Shown: positions 8,921 through 17,982 of the stretch, piece after piece
Layout of the letters: the number at the start of each line of letters is the position of its first letter
How positions within the stretch are numbered: position 1 is the first letter of the stretch
NCBI GenBank assembly: GCA_963705515.1
Contig: CAVPJV010000008.1
Coordinates: 434,001-498,000 of the forward strand
Length of the DNA stretch: 64,000 nucleotides
Direction of reading: 5' to 3'
Origin: Gaiellasilicea sp963705515
Lineage (GTDB): Bacteria > Actinomycetota > Thermoleophilia > Gaiellales > Gaiellaceae
Notes under the pieces: generated by a model
The model's input: only the letters and a program-made list of their open reading frames with translations
Told to the model about the DNA's origin: nothing
Database searches by the model: none
Translations under genes and position numbers: made by a program

Positions 8921-11134
8921 CCCGCCACGCTCTCGGCCGGCACTGGAGCCGTTGAGATCGGCGCCCCCTGATCGACGTCCGACTGCGTCGCGGACCGCCT
9001 CGAGGTAGGCGCGGCCGAACCGTGCGTCCGGCTCGAGATGTGCTCCCTCGGCCCACTCGTTCCAGGCGTTGACGAACAGCAGCGCAGTCCCATCGCCCGC
9101 GAGCGCAGCAGCGCTCGCACGCGTCAGCCAGCGGCGAAACGAGAGCGGGTTCGCACCGTGGAAGACATAGGACGCGTCACGACGCCTCGGCGTGTTGTCC
9201 CAGCCGGGCATTACTCCGGGATGGACACGGAGCCCGTGCGGCCCCGTTGTCGCGAGGGCTGCACCGTTGACCGCTGCGTCGTAGGAGTAGACGTCGCCCG
9301 AGTGACTCGAGGACATCGCGTGGGCGAGGTTCTTGACCGACTGGAGCTCGATGCCGGCCAGCGGCGGGAAGTGCACGAGGCCGTCGATCGCATCCTCGAC
9401 GCCGCGCGGCAATCCCTCGAAGTGGCGGGAATGGTTGACCGCGAGGACATGCAGGCCACCGAGGCCGTCGTCGCGCGCACGCTCCTTCCAGCGTTCGATC
9501 GCCGCAGACGGGTTCTTGATGTGCCCGATGCGATAGAGGACGAGCAGCGGCCGACCGTCGACCGTCACGTACCGCGGGTCGTTGAGCGCCGGGAAAATGT
9601 CGTCGTAGAACCGGTCGGCCCAGCCCTCGCTGTAGCTCTGAGCGATGAGAACATCCGAGTCGAGGCCGTCCCAGCGCCGCGTCCAGTTCTCGTTCGCCCA
9701 GCACAGCGCGAACGGGAAATCGATCGACGGGTCGTCGAGCAGGTTGCGCAGCGGCGTGTCGAGGAGCTTCCGCCCGTCGAACCAGTAGTGGTGCATGACG
9801 AACCCGTCGACTCCGTGCTCCACGGCCAAAGCCGCCTGGCTGCGCATCACGTCCGGATCCGCCAGGTCGTATCGGCCGAGCTCTCCCGGCTCGACCGGCT
9901 GCAGGTGCCCCGCGTAGAGGGGGCGGGCGCGGTCGACGTTCGCCCAATCGGTGAACCCTGTCCCCCACCAGGCGTCGTTCTCAGGGATCTGATGGAACTG
10001 AGGGAGGTAGAAGGCGAGCACCTGGGGCCGCCGGGTTGGCCTCCGCCGCGCGCGGTGCAGCCGCGACGAGACGTCGTCGGTCTCGACGACGTCGAGGCCC
10101 GACGTGGCGGTCGCGACGCCCACGAAGCGCTCGAGCGCGTGCGCGGTGGATCCGTCGACGTGACCCGCCTCCGGCTCGAAATGCTCCGGTCCGAGCCGAA
10201 GATCCGCGAGCCGGCGGAGAACCCACGGCCGTGCCCAGAACATCGAGCCGCACGGGTAGCGCAGCATGTCCGGTTCGAAGGCGAAGGGGATTCGCGCAGC
10301 GAGCGCCTCGACGAGTACCTGGTTCGAGCCCCAGGTCTCGGGTCCACCGACGTGGCCGGTCGGCACGACGAGCCCCACCGAGCGATCGCGGCGTAGCAGC
10401 TCGACGATGCGGCGAATGCCCTCCGGCGACGGCATCAGCGCGTCGAGCAGCGCCACTCGCCAGGCATCCCCGTCAACCCGGTGCGGGCTGCGCTTGGTGT
10501 GCACCTTGAGAATCGCGTCGTAGCCGTCGAAGACCCCGGCCCCGGCCAGCTCGACGAGCGAGCCGAGATCGCGACCGAGGTTCGGGACGCGGTGGATCAT
10601 CGCATGCGGCAGCCGCTCGGCGATCTCCGGCTCGAGCACCTCGGTGCGGCCTTCGACCAACGAGACGACGAGGTCGTACGGCTCCGGAATCCGGACGAGC
10701 CGGTCTTCGATGTCGAACCAGACCTCCGGGTAATAGACATGAGCGACCACGAGCACCCGGGCGTCCGACGGCGAGCCTTGAAGCCGTGGCTGCCGCCGAT
10801 CCGTCGCGAGCTCTGGATGCGCGAGCAGCGGACTGGCAGCCGTCACGAGTCCTCCGGGTGGCGGCACTTCGGGCGGAAAGAGTCCGGCCGTGCTAAAGGT
10901 GGCAGGGGCTGGGCGAGGCGCCAGCCGCTCGGGCAGCTGCCGGATCCGGCGGCGGGCCAGGCGAACGCTGGCGGCGAAACTCCGCAGCGGCGCCGTAACC
11001 CGCCACGACGATGAGGTCAGGAGGCCTTCCATCTGGCGCCGGTACTCGTCTCTGGTCGCTTCCAGATGGGCGACCCGGACGAGGAGCGCTTCGTTCTCCT
11101 CGCGTAGGGAATCGAGGAGGTCGTCTGGCTTCAC
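8917..11134 (-). CDS. RgpF-like - WbsX-like polysaccharide biosynthesis protein
   Basis: Residues 5-40 form a coiled coil ending in SSSWRVTAPLRSF, a segment seen at the start of many actinobacterial glycan enzymes. Residues 125-345 match the rhamnan synthesis F (RgpF) domain (VPNLGRDLG, KVHTKRSPH, CGSMFWAR). Residues 368-715 are a WbsX-like domain (FYLPQFHQIPENDAWWG, WANENWTRRWDG, NAWNEWAEGAHLEPD), as in the protein at 516-3794. As written it reads through into MoxR; with one base fewer in the 5-base C run at 8964-8968 it would end at a TGA at 8919-8917. Start: GTG at 11134. A TAAAGT hexamer lies 7 nt before an ATG at 11144 that would be in frame if one more G were present. It probably builds or modifies a rhamnan-like polymer. 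Confidence 0.8.
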
Positions 11135-11306
11135 CCCGTCATTCGGGACACTTTATCCAGGTATTCGACGCTGTTCGGCCCGGCGCCCCGAGCCAACGCG
11201 CCTCATGGACACGAAGCAGAGATCCAGGAGTTCCTGACTTCGACACGCCCGCGCCGCGTCCCCGACCTGCGCCGTACATCGAGGATGAGGAGCGGCGGCG
11301 CGGTGC

Positions 11307-11864
11307 TCAGATGAGCTCTCGCCGCTCGAGCTCGCGCAGGACGACCGCCGCGTTCGCCTCTGGTGAGCCGTTCTCGCTGTCGAGCACGAGATCGGGACTC
11401 TCGGGCTCCTCGTAGGGGGCGGTGACGCCGGTGAAGTCTGCGAGCTCGCCGGCGAGCGCCCGCGCGTAAAGACCCTTGTCGTCGCGGGCGGCGCACGTCT
11501 CCACCGACGCGCGCACCCACACGCAGACGAACGGGCGGCCGAAGGCCTGCGTCAGCGCCCTCGCGCGCTCGCGCGCCTCCTCGTACGGCGAGATGGCCGA
11601 CACGACGACGGCGACACCGGCGCGCACGAGCCTCGACGCCACCCACCCGATCCGCTCGACATTCGTGTCGCGGTCCTCCTTCGAGAAGCCGAGTCCTCTC
11701 GAAAGGTGCGTGCGCACGATGTCGCCGTCCAGCGCCTCGACCAGCCGGCCACGACGCTCGAGCTCGGCGGAGACGAGCCCGGCAAGCGTCGTCTTCCCCG
11801 CGCCAGAGAGGCCGGTGAGCCAGACCACGAAGCCGGGCGGAGGGGACTGCAAGGAGCCGGGCAT
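11307..11864 (-). CDS. cysC: Adenylylsulfate kinase (APS kinase)
   Basis: 185 aa, normal length for the family. It phosphorylates adenosine 5'-phosphosulfate to PAPS with ATP in the cytoplasm. The P-loop GLSGAGKTT is near residue 17, followed by LDGDIVRTHLSRGLGFSKEDR with the expected substrate-binding Asp and Arg, then NVERIGWVASRL and the DDKGLYARA lid. No sulfate adenylyltransferase gene is nearby, so within this locus PAPS may serve sulfation of a glycan; that is inference, and no sulfotransferase is recognisable in the window. The ATG at 11864 follows a TACAAT hexamer by 9 nt; the longer open frame upstream has no family match. Confidence 0.92.
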   Translation of the reverse strand: MPGSLQSPPPGFVVWLTGLSGAGKTTLAGLVSAELERRGRLVEALDGDIVRTHLSRGLGFSKEDRDTNVERIGWVASRLVRAGVAVVVSAISPYEEARERARALTQAFGRPFVCVWVRASVETCAARDDKGLYARALAGELADFTGVTAPYEEPESPDLVLDSENGSPEANAAVVLRELERRELI

Positions 11865-11879
11865 CGGCGCTGGATTGTA
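11865..11879 (-). promoter_or_regulatory. Putative cysC -10 element (near-leaderless)
   Basis: On the minus strand TACAAT occupies 11879-11874 and is followed after 9 nt by the cysC ATG, so transcription would begin within a few bases of the start codon. No Shine-Dalgarno sequence is visible. This is a prediction from spacing only. Confidence 0.5.
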
Positions 11880-11975
11880 GGCACTGGGTAGCTTCGCTAT
11901 TCGAAACGAAGCGACCGCCTGTCGCGCGCCTCGCGGATCCTTATCGGGGACGCGATCGGCGCGTGAGCGCCGCGC

Positions 11976-12440
11976 GTGAACCACGCGGTGATCGGCATGC
12001 TCGCGCTCGGCGCGGTGACGGTCGGGCCGCAGTGGCTGCTCGCTCTGCTGGCGCTCTAGTTCGCGCTCGGGCTGACGGTCGGACGGCGCTGGGCGTCGCG
12101 TGCGTCTTCTACTTCGAGGTGCTGCCGCCGCGGTTCGGCGAGGGGCCGCTCGAGGACGCGCGGCCGCCGCGGTTCGCGAACGGGTCGGCCTCGTTGTCCT
12201 CTCGGCGGCGTCGCTTACGTCCCTCGGCGGCGCCGATGTGCTTCACCGCCGGCGAGCGCAAGCGCGCCGAGGGCGAGACCGACATCGTTCCCTCCTGGGT
12301 GTTCGCGCCGGAGGAGGGAGCCCGGATCGAGCGCTACATGGCGGCGCTACCGCTCAGCCGCGACCGCGCCAAAGCTCTTCACCGAAGACGAGCATGGCAC
12401 AGGAGGAGTCTGTTTTTGGCTTATCCACGCGGTTCAACCG
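11976..12440 (+). pseudogene. Decayed DUF4395-like membrane protein gene
   Basis: Starting at GTG 11976 a hydrophobic segment (VIGMLALGAVTVGPQWLLAL) runs into an in-frame TAG at 12057-12059 and continues in the same frame as FALGLTVGRRW. A frame change follows to FEVLPPRFGEGPLEDARPPRFAN, close to the family's 'D.RPPRFAQ' signature, then another to VGLVVLSAASLTSL. The rest (for example SWVFAPEEGARIERYMAALP) is not recognised. One in-frame stop plus at least two frame changes make this a real remnant, more heavily damaged than the single-indel genes around it. The 11.9-12.5 kb stretch holds no intact gene. Confidence 0.45.
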
Positions 12441-12487
12441 GCGTTTTGTCACGTGACATGGAGTCGAACAAGGACCTGCGTTGACGG

Positions 12488-12571
12488 CTAGCCGGCTCGC
12501 CTGCGGCGAAAGTAGCTAAGGGCGGCTAGCGCAACGATGACGATGATGATGATCCAAAGCCAGGTGGGCAT
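12488..12571 (-). CDS. Small single-pass membrane peptide, 27 aa
   Basis: ATG at 12571, TAG at 12490-12488. The peptide is a short MPTWLW start, an unbroken hydrophobic core (IIIIVIVALAALSYF) and an RRRRAG tail, i.e. one transmembrane helix with a positive cytoplasmic end. A good Shine-Dalgarno sequence (GAAAGGA) lies about 7 nt upstream of the ATG, unlike most genes here, which look leaderless. It sits between the decayed DUF4395 gene and the M24 peptidase, on the peptidase strand. Very short membrane peptides of this layout are common in actinobacteria and mostly have no known function. Confidence 0.6.
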   Translation of the reverse strand: MPTWLWIIIIVIVALAALSYFRRRRAG

Positions 12572-12626
12572 GTGATCCTTTCGTCGGGACCGCCGACTCT
12601 ACGGCGAACCGATCGGGGTTTGCAAT

Positions 12627-13820
12627 TTAGACCGCGATCGTCAGGCTCTCGATGTCCTTCGGGTACGAGGTGAGGATGTCGATCCCGTCCTCGGTGACGA
12701 CGACCGTGTCCGAGTGGCGGAAGCCGCCGATCTCGGCCTGGTAGAGCCCGGGCTCGATCGTGAAGACCATCCCCGGCTCGACGAGGGTGTGGTCGCCGAC
12801 GTCGAGGAACGGCGCCTCGTGGTTGCGGAGGCCGATTGCGTGGCCGACGTGCTGGCGCCAGTACGGGAGCAGGTCGTTGTCCTCGAAGTAGTCCAGCACG
12901 GCGCGGTCGACCTCGGCGCACGTCACGCCGGGACGGAGCGCCGCGAAGGCGACCTCCTGGGCGGCGACGGTGTGGTCGAAGAGCCGGCGCATCTCGTCGG
13001 TCGGCTCGCCGATGATCATCGCGCGCTCGAGCTCGGCGTTGTAGCCCCAGATCGGGGCGCTCGTCTCGGTGACGAGGACGTCGCCCTCCTCGAAGCGGAT
13101 GTTGTGGGCGACTGCGTGCGCCCACGAGCTTCGCAGCCCGATCTGGCCGCGGTAGCCCGCCGAGACGCCGTCGGACGACGCCTGCTGGCCGCCGTAGCTG
13201 CCGTCGAGCGTCTCCAGCAGCGCCAGCGTCGCCTCGTGACCGGCCCGCAGGCTGGCCTCCGCTTCCGTCGCGCCCGGCCGCGTGTACTCCTGCAGCAAGC
13301 GGTGCGCGTGCTCGCACCAGCGCGCGCTCTCGCGGATCAGCTCGACCTCGGCCTCGCTCTTCCGCACCATCATGCTCTCGATGAACGGCGCGAGCGGCGT
13401 CACGGGCTGCCCGGTGGTCTCGCTCAGCGCAGGGCCTTCGTAGCCGAGGATGCCGGGATAGCCGTCCTCGTCGGCCCCCGTCGGGCCGGTGACCCAGAGC
13501 TCGCGCAGCACCCCGGCGAGGAGGCGGAGCGGGTGCTCCGTGCCCGGATACTCCGGATAGGACTCGACCAGCTCGAACGAGGTCTCCGCGCGGACGCGCT
13601 CGACCTCGAATTCCGGGACGAACGCGGCGAGCTCGCCGGCCGTGTTGCCGACGACCGCCACGGGGCGCTCGGTCGCGAGGAAGTTGAAGTTCGTGAAGTA
13701 GCGGATGTAGTCCGCGCCGAAGAGCGCAAACCCGGTCAGGCCGAGGCCGCGAACGTGTTCAAGCAGGCGCTCGCGACGCGCCTGCAGCTCTGCCGGCGGG
13801 ATCCCGACTCTCACGTCCAC
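12627..13820 (-). CDS. M24-family Xaa-Pro peptidase-like protein with altered metal ligands
   Basis: 397 aa with the two-part layout of Xaa-Pro aminopeptidases/prolidases: an N-terminal creatinase-like domain (1-165) and a pita-bread M24 domain (170-395). HVGHAIGLRNHEAPFLD carries the expected His and flanking residues, and FTIEPGLY and the terminal glutamate region are present. In the segment that normally supplies the first two metal ligands (two Asp in a 'D.G....Y..D.TRT' context), this protein reads TETSAPIWGYNAELERAM, with Glu at both positions. It may bind metal differently or act on another substrate. The GTG start follows a GAGGCT hexamer by 7 nt. No functional link to the glycan genes is evident. 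Confidence 0.85.
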   Translation of the reverse strand: MDVRVGIPPAELQARRERLLEHVRGLGLTGFALFGADYIRYFTNFNFLATERPVAVVGNTAGELAAFVPEFEVERVRAETSFELVESYPEYPGTEHPLRLLAGVLRELWVTGPTGADEDGYPGILGYEGPALSETTGQPVTPLAPFIESMMVRKSEAEVELIRESARWCEHAHRLLQEYTRPGATEAEASLRAGHEATLALLETLDGSYGGQQASSDGVSAGYRGQIGLRSSWAHAVAHNIRFEEGDVLVTETSAPIWGYNAELERAMIIGEPTDEMRRLFDHTVAAQEVAFAALRPGVTCAEVDRAVLDYFEDNDLLPYWRQHVGHAIGLRNHEAPFLDVGDHTLVEPGMVFTIEPGLYQAEIGGFRHSDTVVVTEDGIDILTSYPKDIESLTIAV

Positions 13821-13842
13821 GTGTCGCAGCCTCTCAGATCGG

Positions 13843-15243
13843 CTAGCAGCTCTGCTTCGCCGTCTTCGCCTTGCCGGCCCGTTTCAGCAGCTCCGGGTTC
13901 AGGATCGCCTGGCGGACGGTCGTGCGGATACGGCCGATCGCGGGCACCGGATAGTTGCCGGACTTCTGCCGGCCGAAGAAGTAGTCGAAGCTGAACGTGA
14001 CCGTCAGCGTCTTGCTCGAGTCGACCGAGCTGACGAGCCGGACGAGCGACGGCAGCCGGTTCAGCGGGATGTCCGTGTGGACGTTCGTCTCGATCGTCTT
14101 CGCCAGCGAGCCGAAGTTTCGGATCGCCCGGACCGGGTCGAGCTGGTCGGCCATCGCGCTGAGGAAGCAGCGCTGCCGGGCCATCCGCGTGTAGTCGCTC
14201 GAGTCCTTCCGCGAGCGGACGTAGGCGAGCGCCTCGCGGCCGTAGAAGCGGTGCCGCTCGCCCGGCTCGACGTCGATCCGCGGCTTCGGCTCGCCCCACG
14301 CGGCCCGCGTCACCTCGTCGTGCAGCCGCTCCTTGACGAGGATCTCGACACCGCCGAGCGCGTCGACCAGGTCGGCGAAGCCGACGAGGTTGACGAGCGC
14401 GTAGTAGTCGACCCGGATCGCGAGCAGGTTCGAGACCGCCTGCTTCAGCGCCGCCGCTCCCTGCTCGCCGCCGCCGTTGAGGCCGAAGATCGCGTTCATC
14501 GGCTCCTTCGACGGACGCCCCTTCTCGCCGAGCGGCACCTGGGCGAGGTTGCGGGGGACGCCGAAGGCGGCTGCGCGGCCGGTGCCGTGCTGGATCGCCA
14601 CGAGGATGATCGTGTCGGTACGGGCGCCCCAGTTGCCCGGGCCCTCGTCGGTGCCGAGCAGGAGGATCGTCGTCCACGGCTTCGCCGTCGCGGCCTTCGC
14701 CTCCGCGAGGACGCGGGCATCGGCCTCCAGCGGCGCGACCTCACCAGGCCCGAGCCGCTCGACGAGCGCCCACTCCCACGCGTCCTTCGGCACCCACTCC
14801 GGCAGCGGGTGGACGACGTGGGCGAGCAGCACCGAGCCGCGGTCGCACGCAGTGCCGCACGGCTCCTCGTCGGCGAAGACGCTGTCGAGCACGTCGTAGC
14901 TGCGCACCGTCACCCACGCCGCCGCCACGTGAGGCGCGGCGGTGAGCGCGACGAGGACGGCGAGCCCGACCGCCCAGCCTCCCCGGGAGGCGTCGACGAC
15001 GGCGAAGAGCCGGAGCCCGAGGAGCGCCAGGTCGACGGCGAGCACGGCGGCGACGAGCCGGCGGTCGATCGACTGGAGCTGCGCCTGCTCCACGACTGCG
15101 AGCAGAGCGAGCAAGAAGACGGCCGTGAGCGCAAGGAGGACGAGGCCGCGGCGCTTCGCCCCGAGGTAGAGCTGGCCCGTTCCGGGCAGAAGCATCGAGA
15201 GCACGCCCGCCGTGAACCGGCGGCTTGCCGGTGGGAGCATCAT
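13843..15243 (-). CDS. LytR-CpsA-Psr (LCP) family cell-wall glycopolymer ligase
   Basis: 466 aa. Four N-terminal hydrophobic segments (about 10-110) precede an extracytoplasmic LCP domain (about 190-345) with ILLLGTDEGPG, ARTDTIILVAI, AFGVPRNL, the DYYALVNLVGFADLVDALGGV stretch split around its core, and a YVRSRKDSSDYTRMARQRCFL segment; these Arg and Asp residues bind the polyprenyl pyrophosphate head group. LCP enzymes move undecaprenyl-linked glycans onto peptidoglycan, the expected last step for polymers made here. Start ATG at 15243 (a second ATG follows at once); the longer open frame upstream belongs to the next gene. The extra N-terminal helices are more than the single anchor of typical LCP proteins. 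Confidence 0.9.
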   Translation of the reverse strand: MMLPPASRRFTAGVLSMLLPGTGQLYLGAKRRGLVLLALTAVFLLALLAVVEQAQLQSIDRRLVAAVLAVDLALLGLRLFAVVDASRGGWAVGLAVLVALTAAPHVAAAWVTVRSYDVLDSVFADEEPCGTACDRGSVLLAHVVHPLPEWVPKDAWEWALVERLGPGEVAPLEADARVLAEAKAATAKPWTTILLLGTDEGPGNWGARTDTIILVAIQHGTGRAAAFGVPRNLAQVPLGEKGRPSKEPMNAIFGLNGGGEQGAAALKQAVSNLLAIRVDYYALVNLVGFADLVDALGGVEILVKERLHDEVTRAAWGEPKPRIDVEPGERHRFYGREALAYVRSRKDSSDYTRMARQRCFLSAMADQLDPVRAIRNFGSLAKTIETNVHTDIPLNRLPSLVRLVSSVDSSKTLTVTFSFDYFFGRQKSGNYPVPAIGRIRTTVRQAILNPELLKRAGKAKTAKQSC

Positions 15244-15275
15244 CCGAGTGTAGGCACCGGTCTGGCCGGCGGCTC

Positions 15276-16725
15276 TCACGGCCGGAGATAGACGATGAAG
15301 TCGCCGGTGCGCAACCGCCGGTAGCCCGCGGCGAGCAGCCGCGGTCGCAGCCGCGGCTCGCGGTCGCTGCCGGCGAGGAAGACGTATGCCGCGCGCGGGT
15401 CCGCCAGCACCTCGCGGTAGAACGGTGGATAACGACCCTGTTCCTCCGTGCCGCGCCGAAGCCGTCCCTCCCCCTTCGCCGAGATGATCTCCTCGTCGCT
15501 CTCGAAGGCGATGCGCCACGCGATCCAGTAGTCGGCGAAGGCGTGGCGCACGCCGTGCGCCTCCAGCGTGCGCAGCAACGGATCGATGCTCGCGGGAATC
15601 GCCACACCATCCGAGTAGGCGGACGGCACGTCGCGCCGATCGAGGATGGCGATGCCGGCAACCGAGAGTGCGGCGAGCCCACAGGCGATTCGCCGCGGCT
15701 CGGCCGGCGGTCCCGCCCGCAGCGACGACGACGAGCGCGAGCAGCGGCCCCACCAGGACCAGATACCTGGGCTCGACGTTGAACCACGAATACGGCGAGA
15801 GCGCGTAGAAGGCAGGGAACGTCACGAGCACGGGGACGAGCGGGCCGAGGCGCGTCCGCCGGGAGACGAGCGTCCAGACGATCGCGGCGAGCAGGACCGC
15901 GTACAGGCATGCGCCGACGACGGCGCCGCCCACCCACTCGAGCGTGAACGGCACGCGTGCTCCAAGCGCCGTCGGGAGCGTCGCGGCGAGGAGGTTGTGG
16001 ATGCTGTCGGCCAGCGACCCGCCGCGAGGGGGCGTATTGAGCGAGTACCAGTCGTGCCTGACGTTCGAGACGAACCACGGGAGCGAGCCGACCAGGGCGG
16101 CGCCGAGCACGAGCCACGCGGATCGGAGCAACTCCCGCCGTCGCCAGAGAAGCCACGCGACCGAGGGGAGAGCGATCACGAACACCTGCGGCGTGGCCCA
16201 CCAGCCGAGTCCGAGCGCGAGACCGAGCAACAGCAACTCACGCCGGTTCGGCCGGTCCTCGAGGCGGAGCGTCAGGAGCACGACGGCCAGGCCGAGCACG
16301 AGGCCTGCCCCGTAGAAGCCGTGCGCGCGCGTCGACTTCCAGACGACGTATGCGGACCAGACCCAGAAGGCACCGGCGCCGAGCCGTGCGTATGGTTCGC
16401 CGACCGTTCTGACTCCAATCCGCCACGTCAGCAGGGCGCCGACCGCGAACAGCACCAGCGGGACGGACCGGAGGGCCTCGACGCTTGCTCCGGTCAGCGC
16501 GAACACCCCCGCTGTCAGGAGCTGTTCGTGCGTCCCTCCATAGGCCTGACCCCAGTAGAAAGCACTGAACTCGCCGTCCAGGATGTGGCGCGCCATCGTT
16601 CCCGGCACCGCTTCGTCGGCGTCGAAGGCTCCGACATCCGAGCCGAGAATCCAGGCTCTGAGGACGATCCCAGTAGCTGCGAGGCCGACGACCACGGCAG
16701 TGACGCGGATTCGACGCACGCGCAA
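15276..16725 (-). CDS. GT-C type membrane glycosyltransferase (frameshifted)
   Basis: About 482 aa with 9-10 hydrophobic segments. The first periplasmic loop carries FDADEAVPGTMARHIL, the acidic motif expected of dolichyl-phosphate-mannose-like (GT39/GT83) enzymes that use polyprenyl-phosphate sugars outside the membrane. The last third (ILDRRDVPSAYSDGV to the end at 15276) is in a different frame from the membrane part; one surplus base between about 15685 and 15720 restores continuity. Start: TTG at 16725, or GTG at 16719, which would sit 6 nt after a TAATGA hexamer. It lies back to back with the next GT-C gene, only 42 bp away. Confidence 0.7.
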
Positions 16726-16767
16726 TCATTACGAAGGCCTGGGGGCCAATTCCAGCGGGGCCGACCG

Positions 16768-17973
16768 GTGAGCCGTCGCCTCTGGCTTGGCGCGCTGGCG
16801 GCGCTGGTCGCGCTTCGCGTCGCGATCCCACTCGTGGTGCTCGCCGCGTCGGGCCACGACCTGCCCGGCGTGCCGCCCTACGACTACAGGCCGCTGAACG
16901 GCGACGCCACCGGCTTCTACGCCGAGGCCCGCGAGCTGATCTCGGTCTCGTTCGGTCCCGCAGGCGCGGCGGCGGCCCTGCTGCTCGTCGCGGGAGCGGT
17001 CGCCGTGTGGCGGCTACGCCGCAGCTGGACGTCGATCGCCGCCGGCTGTCTCGCCGTCTCGCTCGCGGCGAGCGCCCTCGTGCTCGGGAGCAATCCGACG
17101 GGGTCCGCCGTCGTCGGCTGGCCGCTCCTCTGGTCGGTCCTGCTCTTCCCGTTCCGGGTCGTCGGCCTGCTCGACGACGACGTCGCCTTCGCGGTCGGGC
17201 TCCTGCTCTCGCTCGCCGCGAACGCGGTGACCGTCGTCGCGACGGCCTTCATCGGGCTGCGCTCGACGGGGAGCCGTGCGGTCGGCGTCGCGGCTGCGGC
17301 GCTCTACGCGGTGTGGCCGCTGCTGACGCGGCCGCTCGCAGGGGCGAGCGCCTGGGAGAACGGCCAGTGGAACGTCGACGTCGGGCTTCACCTGTACACG
17401 GAGCCGATCTCGACCGCGCTCGTCGCGACCGCGATCGCGCTCCTGCTCGCACGGTCGCTCGATGCGTTCCGGCTGGCGACGGCCGGCGCGCTGCTCGGCT
17501 ACGCAACGGTCGTGCGGCCCTCGAACGGGCTCTTCGCGGCCGCGGCCGTCGTCCTGCTCGCGCTCCGGCTCGGGCCGGGGCGGACGGTGCCGGCGGCAGC
17601 CGCGGGGGTGGCGTGGGCCCCGCTCGTCGCCGTCTACTGGCCGAAGGGATACCCCAAGATCGAGAACGTGCCCGGCTTCTCGCTCGCGCAGGCCGATCGC
17701 AGCTGGGTCGACTCGCTGATCTTCGACCCGCGGACCCTGCTGATCCTCCTCCCGCTGGCCGTGCTCGGGCTCGCCGCGGTCGCCCGCTGGAGCGCGGCGC
17801 TGCTCGGCGCGGTGATCGCGACCAACGTCGTCCTCTACACGTTCTACGAGCACACGCATCTGCATCCGCGCTTTCTCTACGTCACCTTGCCGGCGCTCTT
17901 CACATTCGAGGCTGCAGGCGCCTGGTTAGTGATTCGTAAGGCTTTCAAGTCTCGTCGCGAACGCGGGCTATGA
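16768..17973 (+). CDS. GT-C type membrane glycosyltransferase or polymerase
   Basis: 401 aa, about ten transmembrane segments. The first loop has NGDATGFYAEARELI, with the acidic residue placed as in GT-C glycosyltransferases; a later conserved stretch reads LYAVWPLLTRP and a membrane-edge motif FYEHTHLHPRFLYVTLPAL precedes the last helix. The donor is probably a polyprenyl-phosphate sugar. The GTG at 16768 was chosen because hydrophobic sequence starts at once (VSRRLWLGALAALV); the open frame extends far upstream but only as an antisense shadow of the preceding gene. The UDP-glucuronate decarboxylase gene starts 9 bp after its stop. Confidence 0.75.
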   Translation: MSRRLWLGALAALVALRVAIPLVVLAASGHDLPGVPPYDYRPLNGDATGFYAEARELISVSFGPAGAAAALLLVAGAVAVWRLRRSWTSIAAGCLAVSLAASALVLGSNPTGSAVVGWPLLWSVLLFPFRVVGLLDDDVAFAVGLLLSLAANAVTVVATAFIGLRSTGSRAVGVAAAALYAVWPLLTRPLAGASAWENGQWNVDVGLHLYTEPISTALVATAIALLLARSLDAFRLATAGALLGYATVVRPSNGLFAAAAVVLLALRLGPGRTVPAAAAGVAWAPLVAVYWPKGYPKIENVPGFSLAQADRSWVDSLIFDPRTLLILLPLAVLGLAAVARWSAALLGAVIATNVVLYTFYEHTHLHPRFLYVTLPALFTFEAAGAWLVIRKAFKSRRERGL

Positions 17974-17982
17974 TCGCCCGCA
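17963..17982 (+). promoter_or_regulatory. Putative leaderless promoter inside a perfect inverted repeat
   Basis: GCGGGC-TATGATC-GCCCGC spans 17963-17981. The TATGAT hexamer (17969-17974) ends 8 nt before the ATG at 17983, placing the transcription start at or next to the A of ATG. The repeat arms make this look like an operator as well as a promoter. It overlaps the stop codon of the preceding gene. Confidence 0.55.

Noticed and set aside
12241..12487. A functional plus-strand gene downstream of the DUF4395 remnant
   Set aside because: The open frame has no recognisable start or domain and its composition is Arg-rich; only a short stretch (VFAPEEGARIERYM) looks protein-like, so it is left as part of the decayed region.
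15646..16767. Upstream extension of the GT-C frame at 16768
   Set aside because: It is antisense to a real membrane gene, lacks hydrophobic segments and is low-complexity Arg/Glu sequence; the GTG at 16768 begins the first helix.
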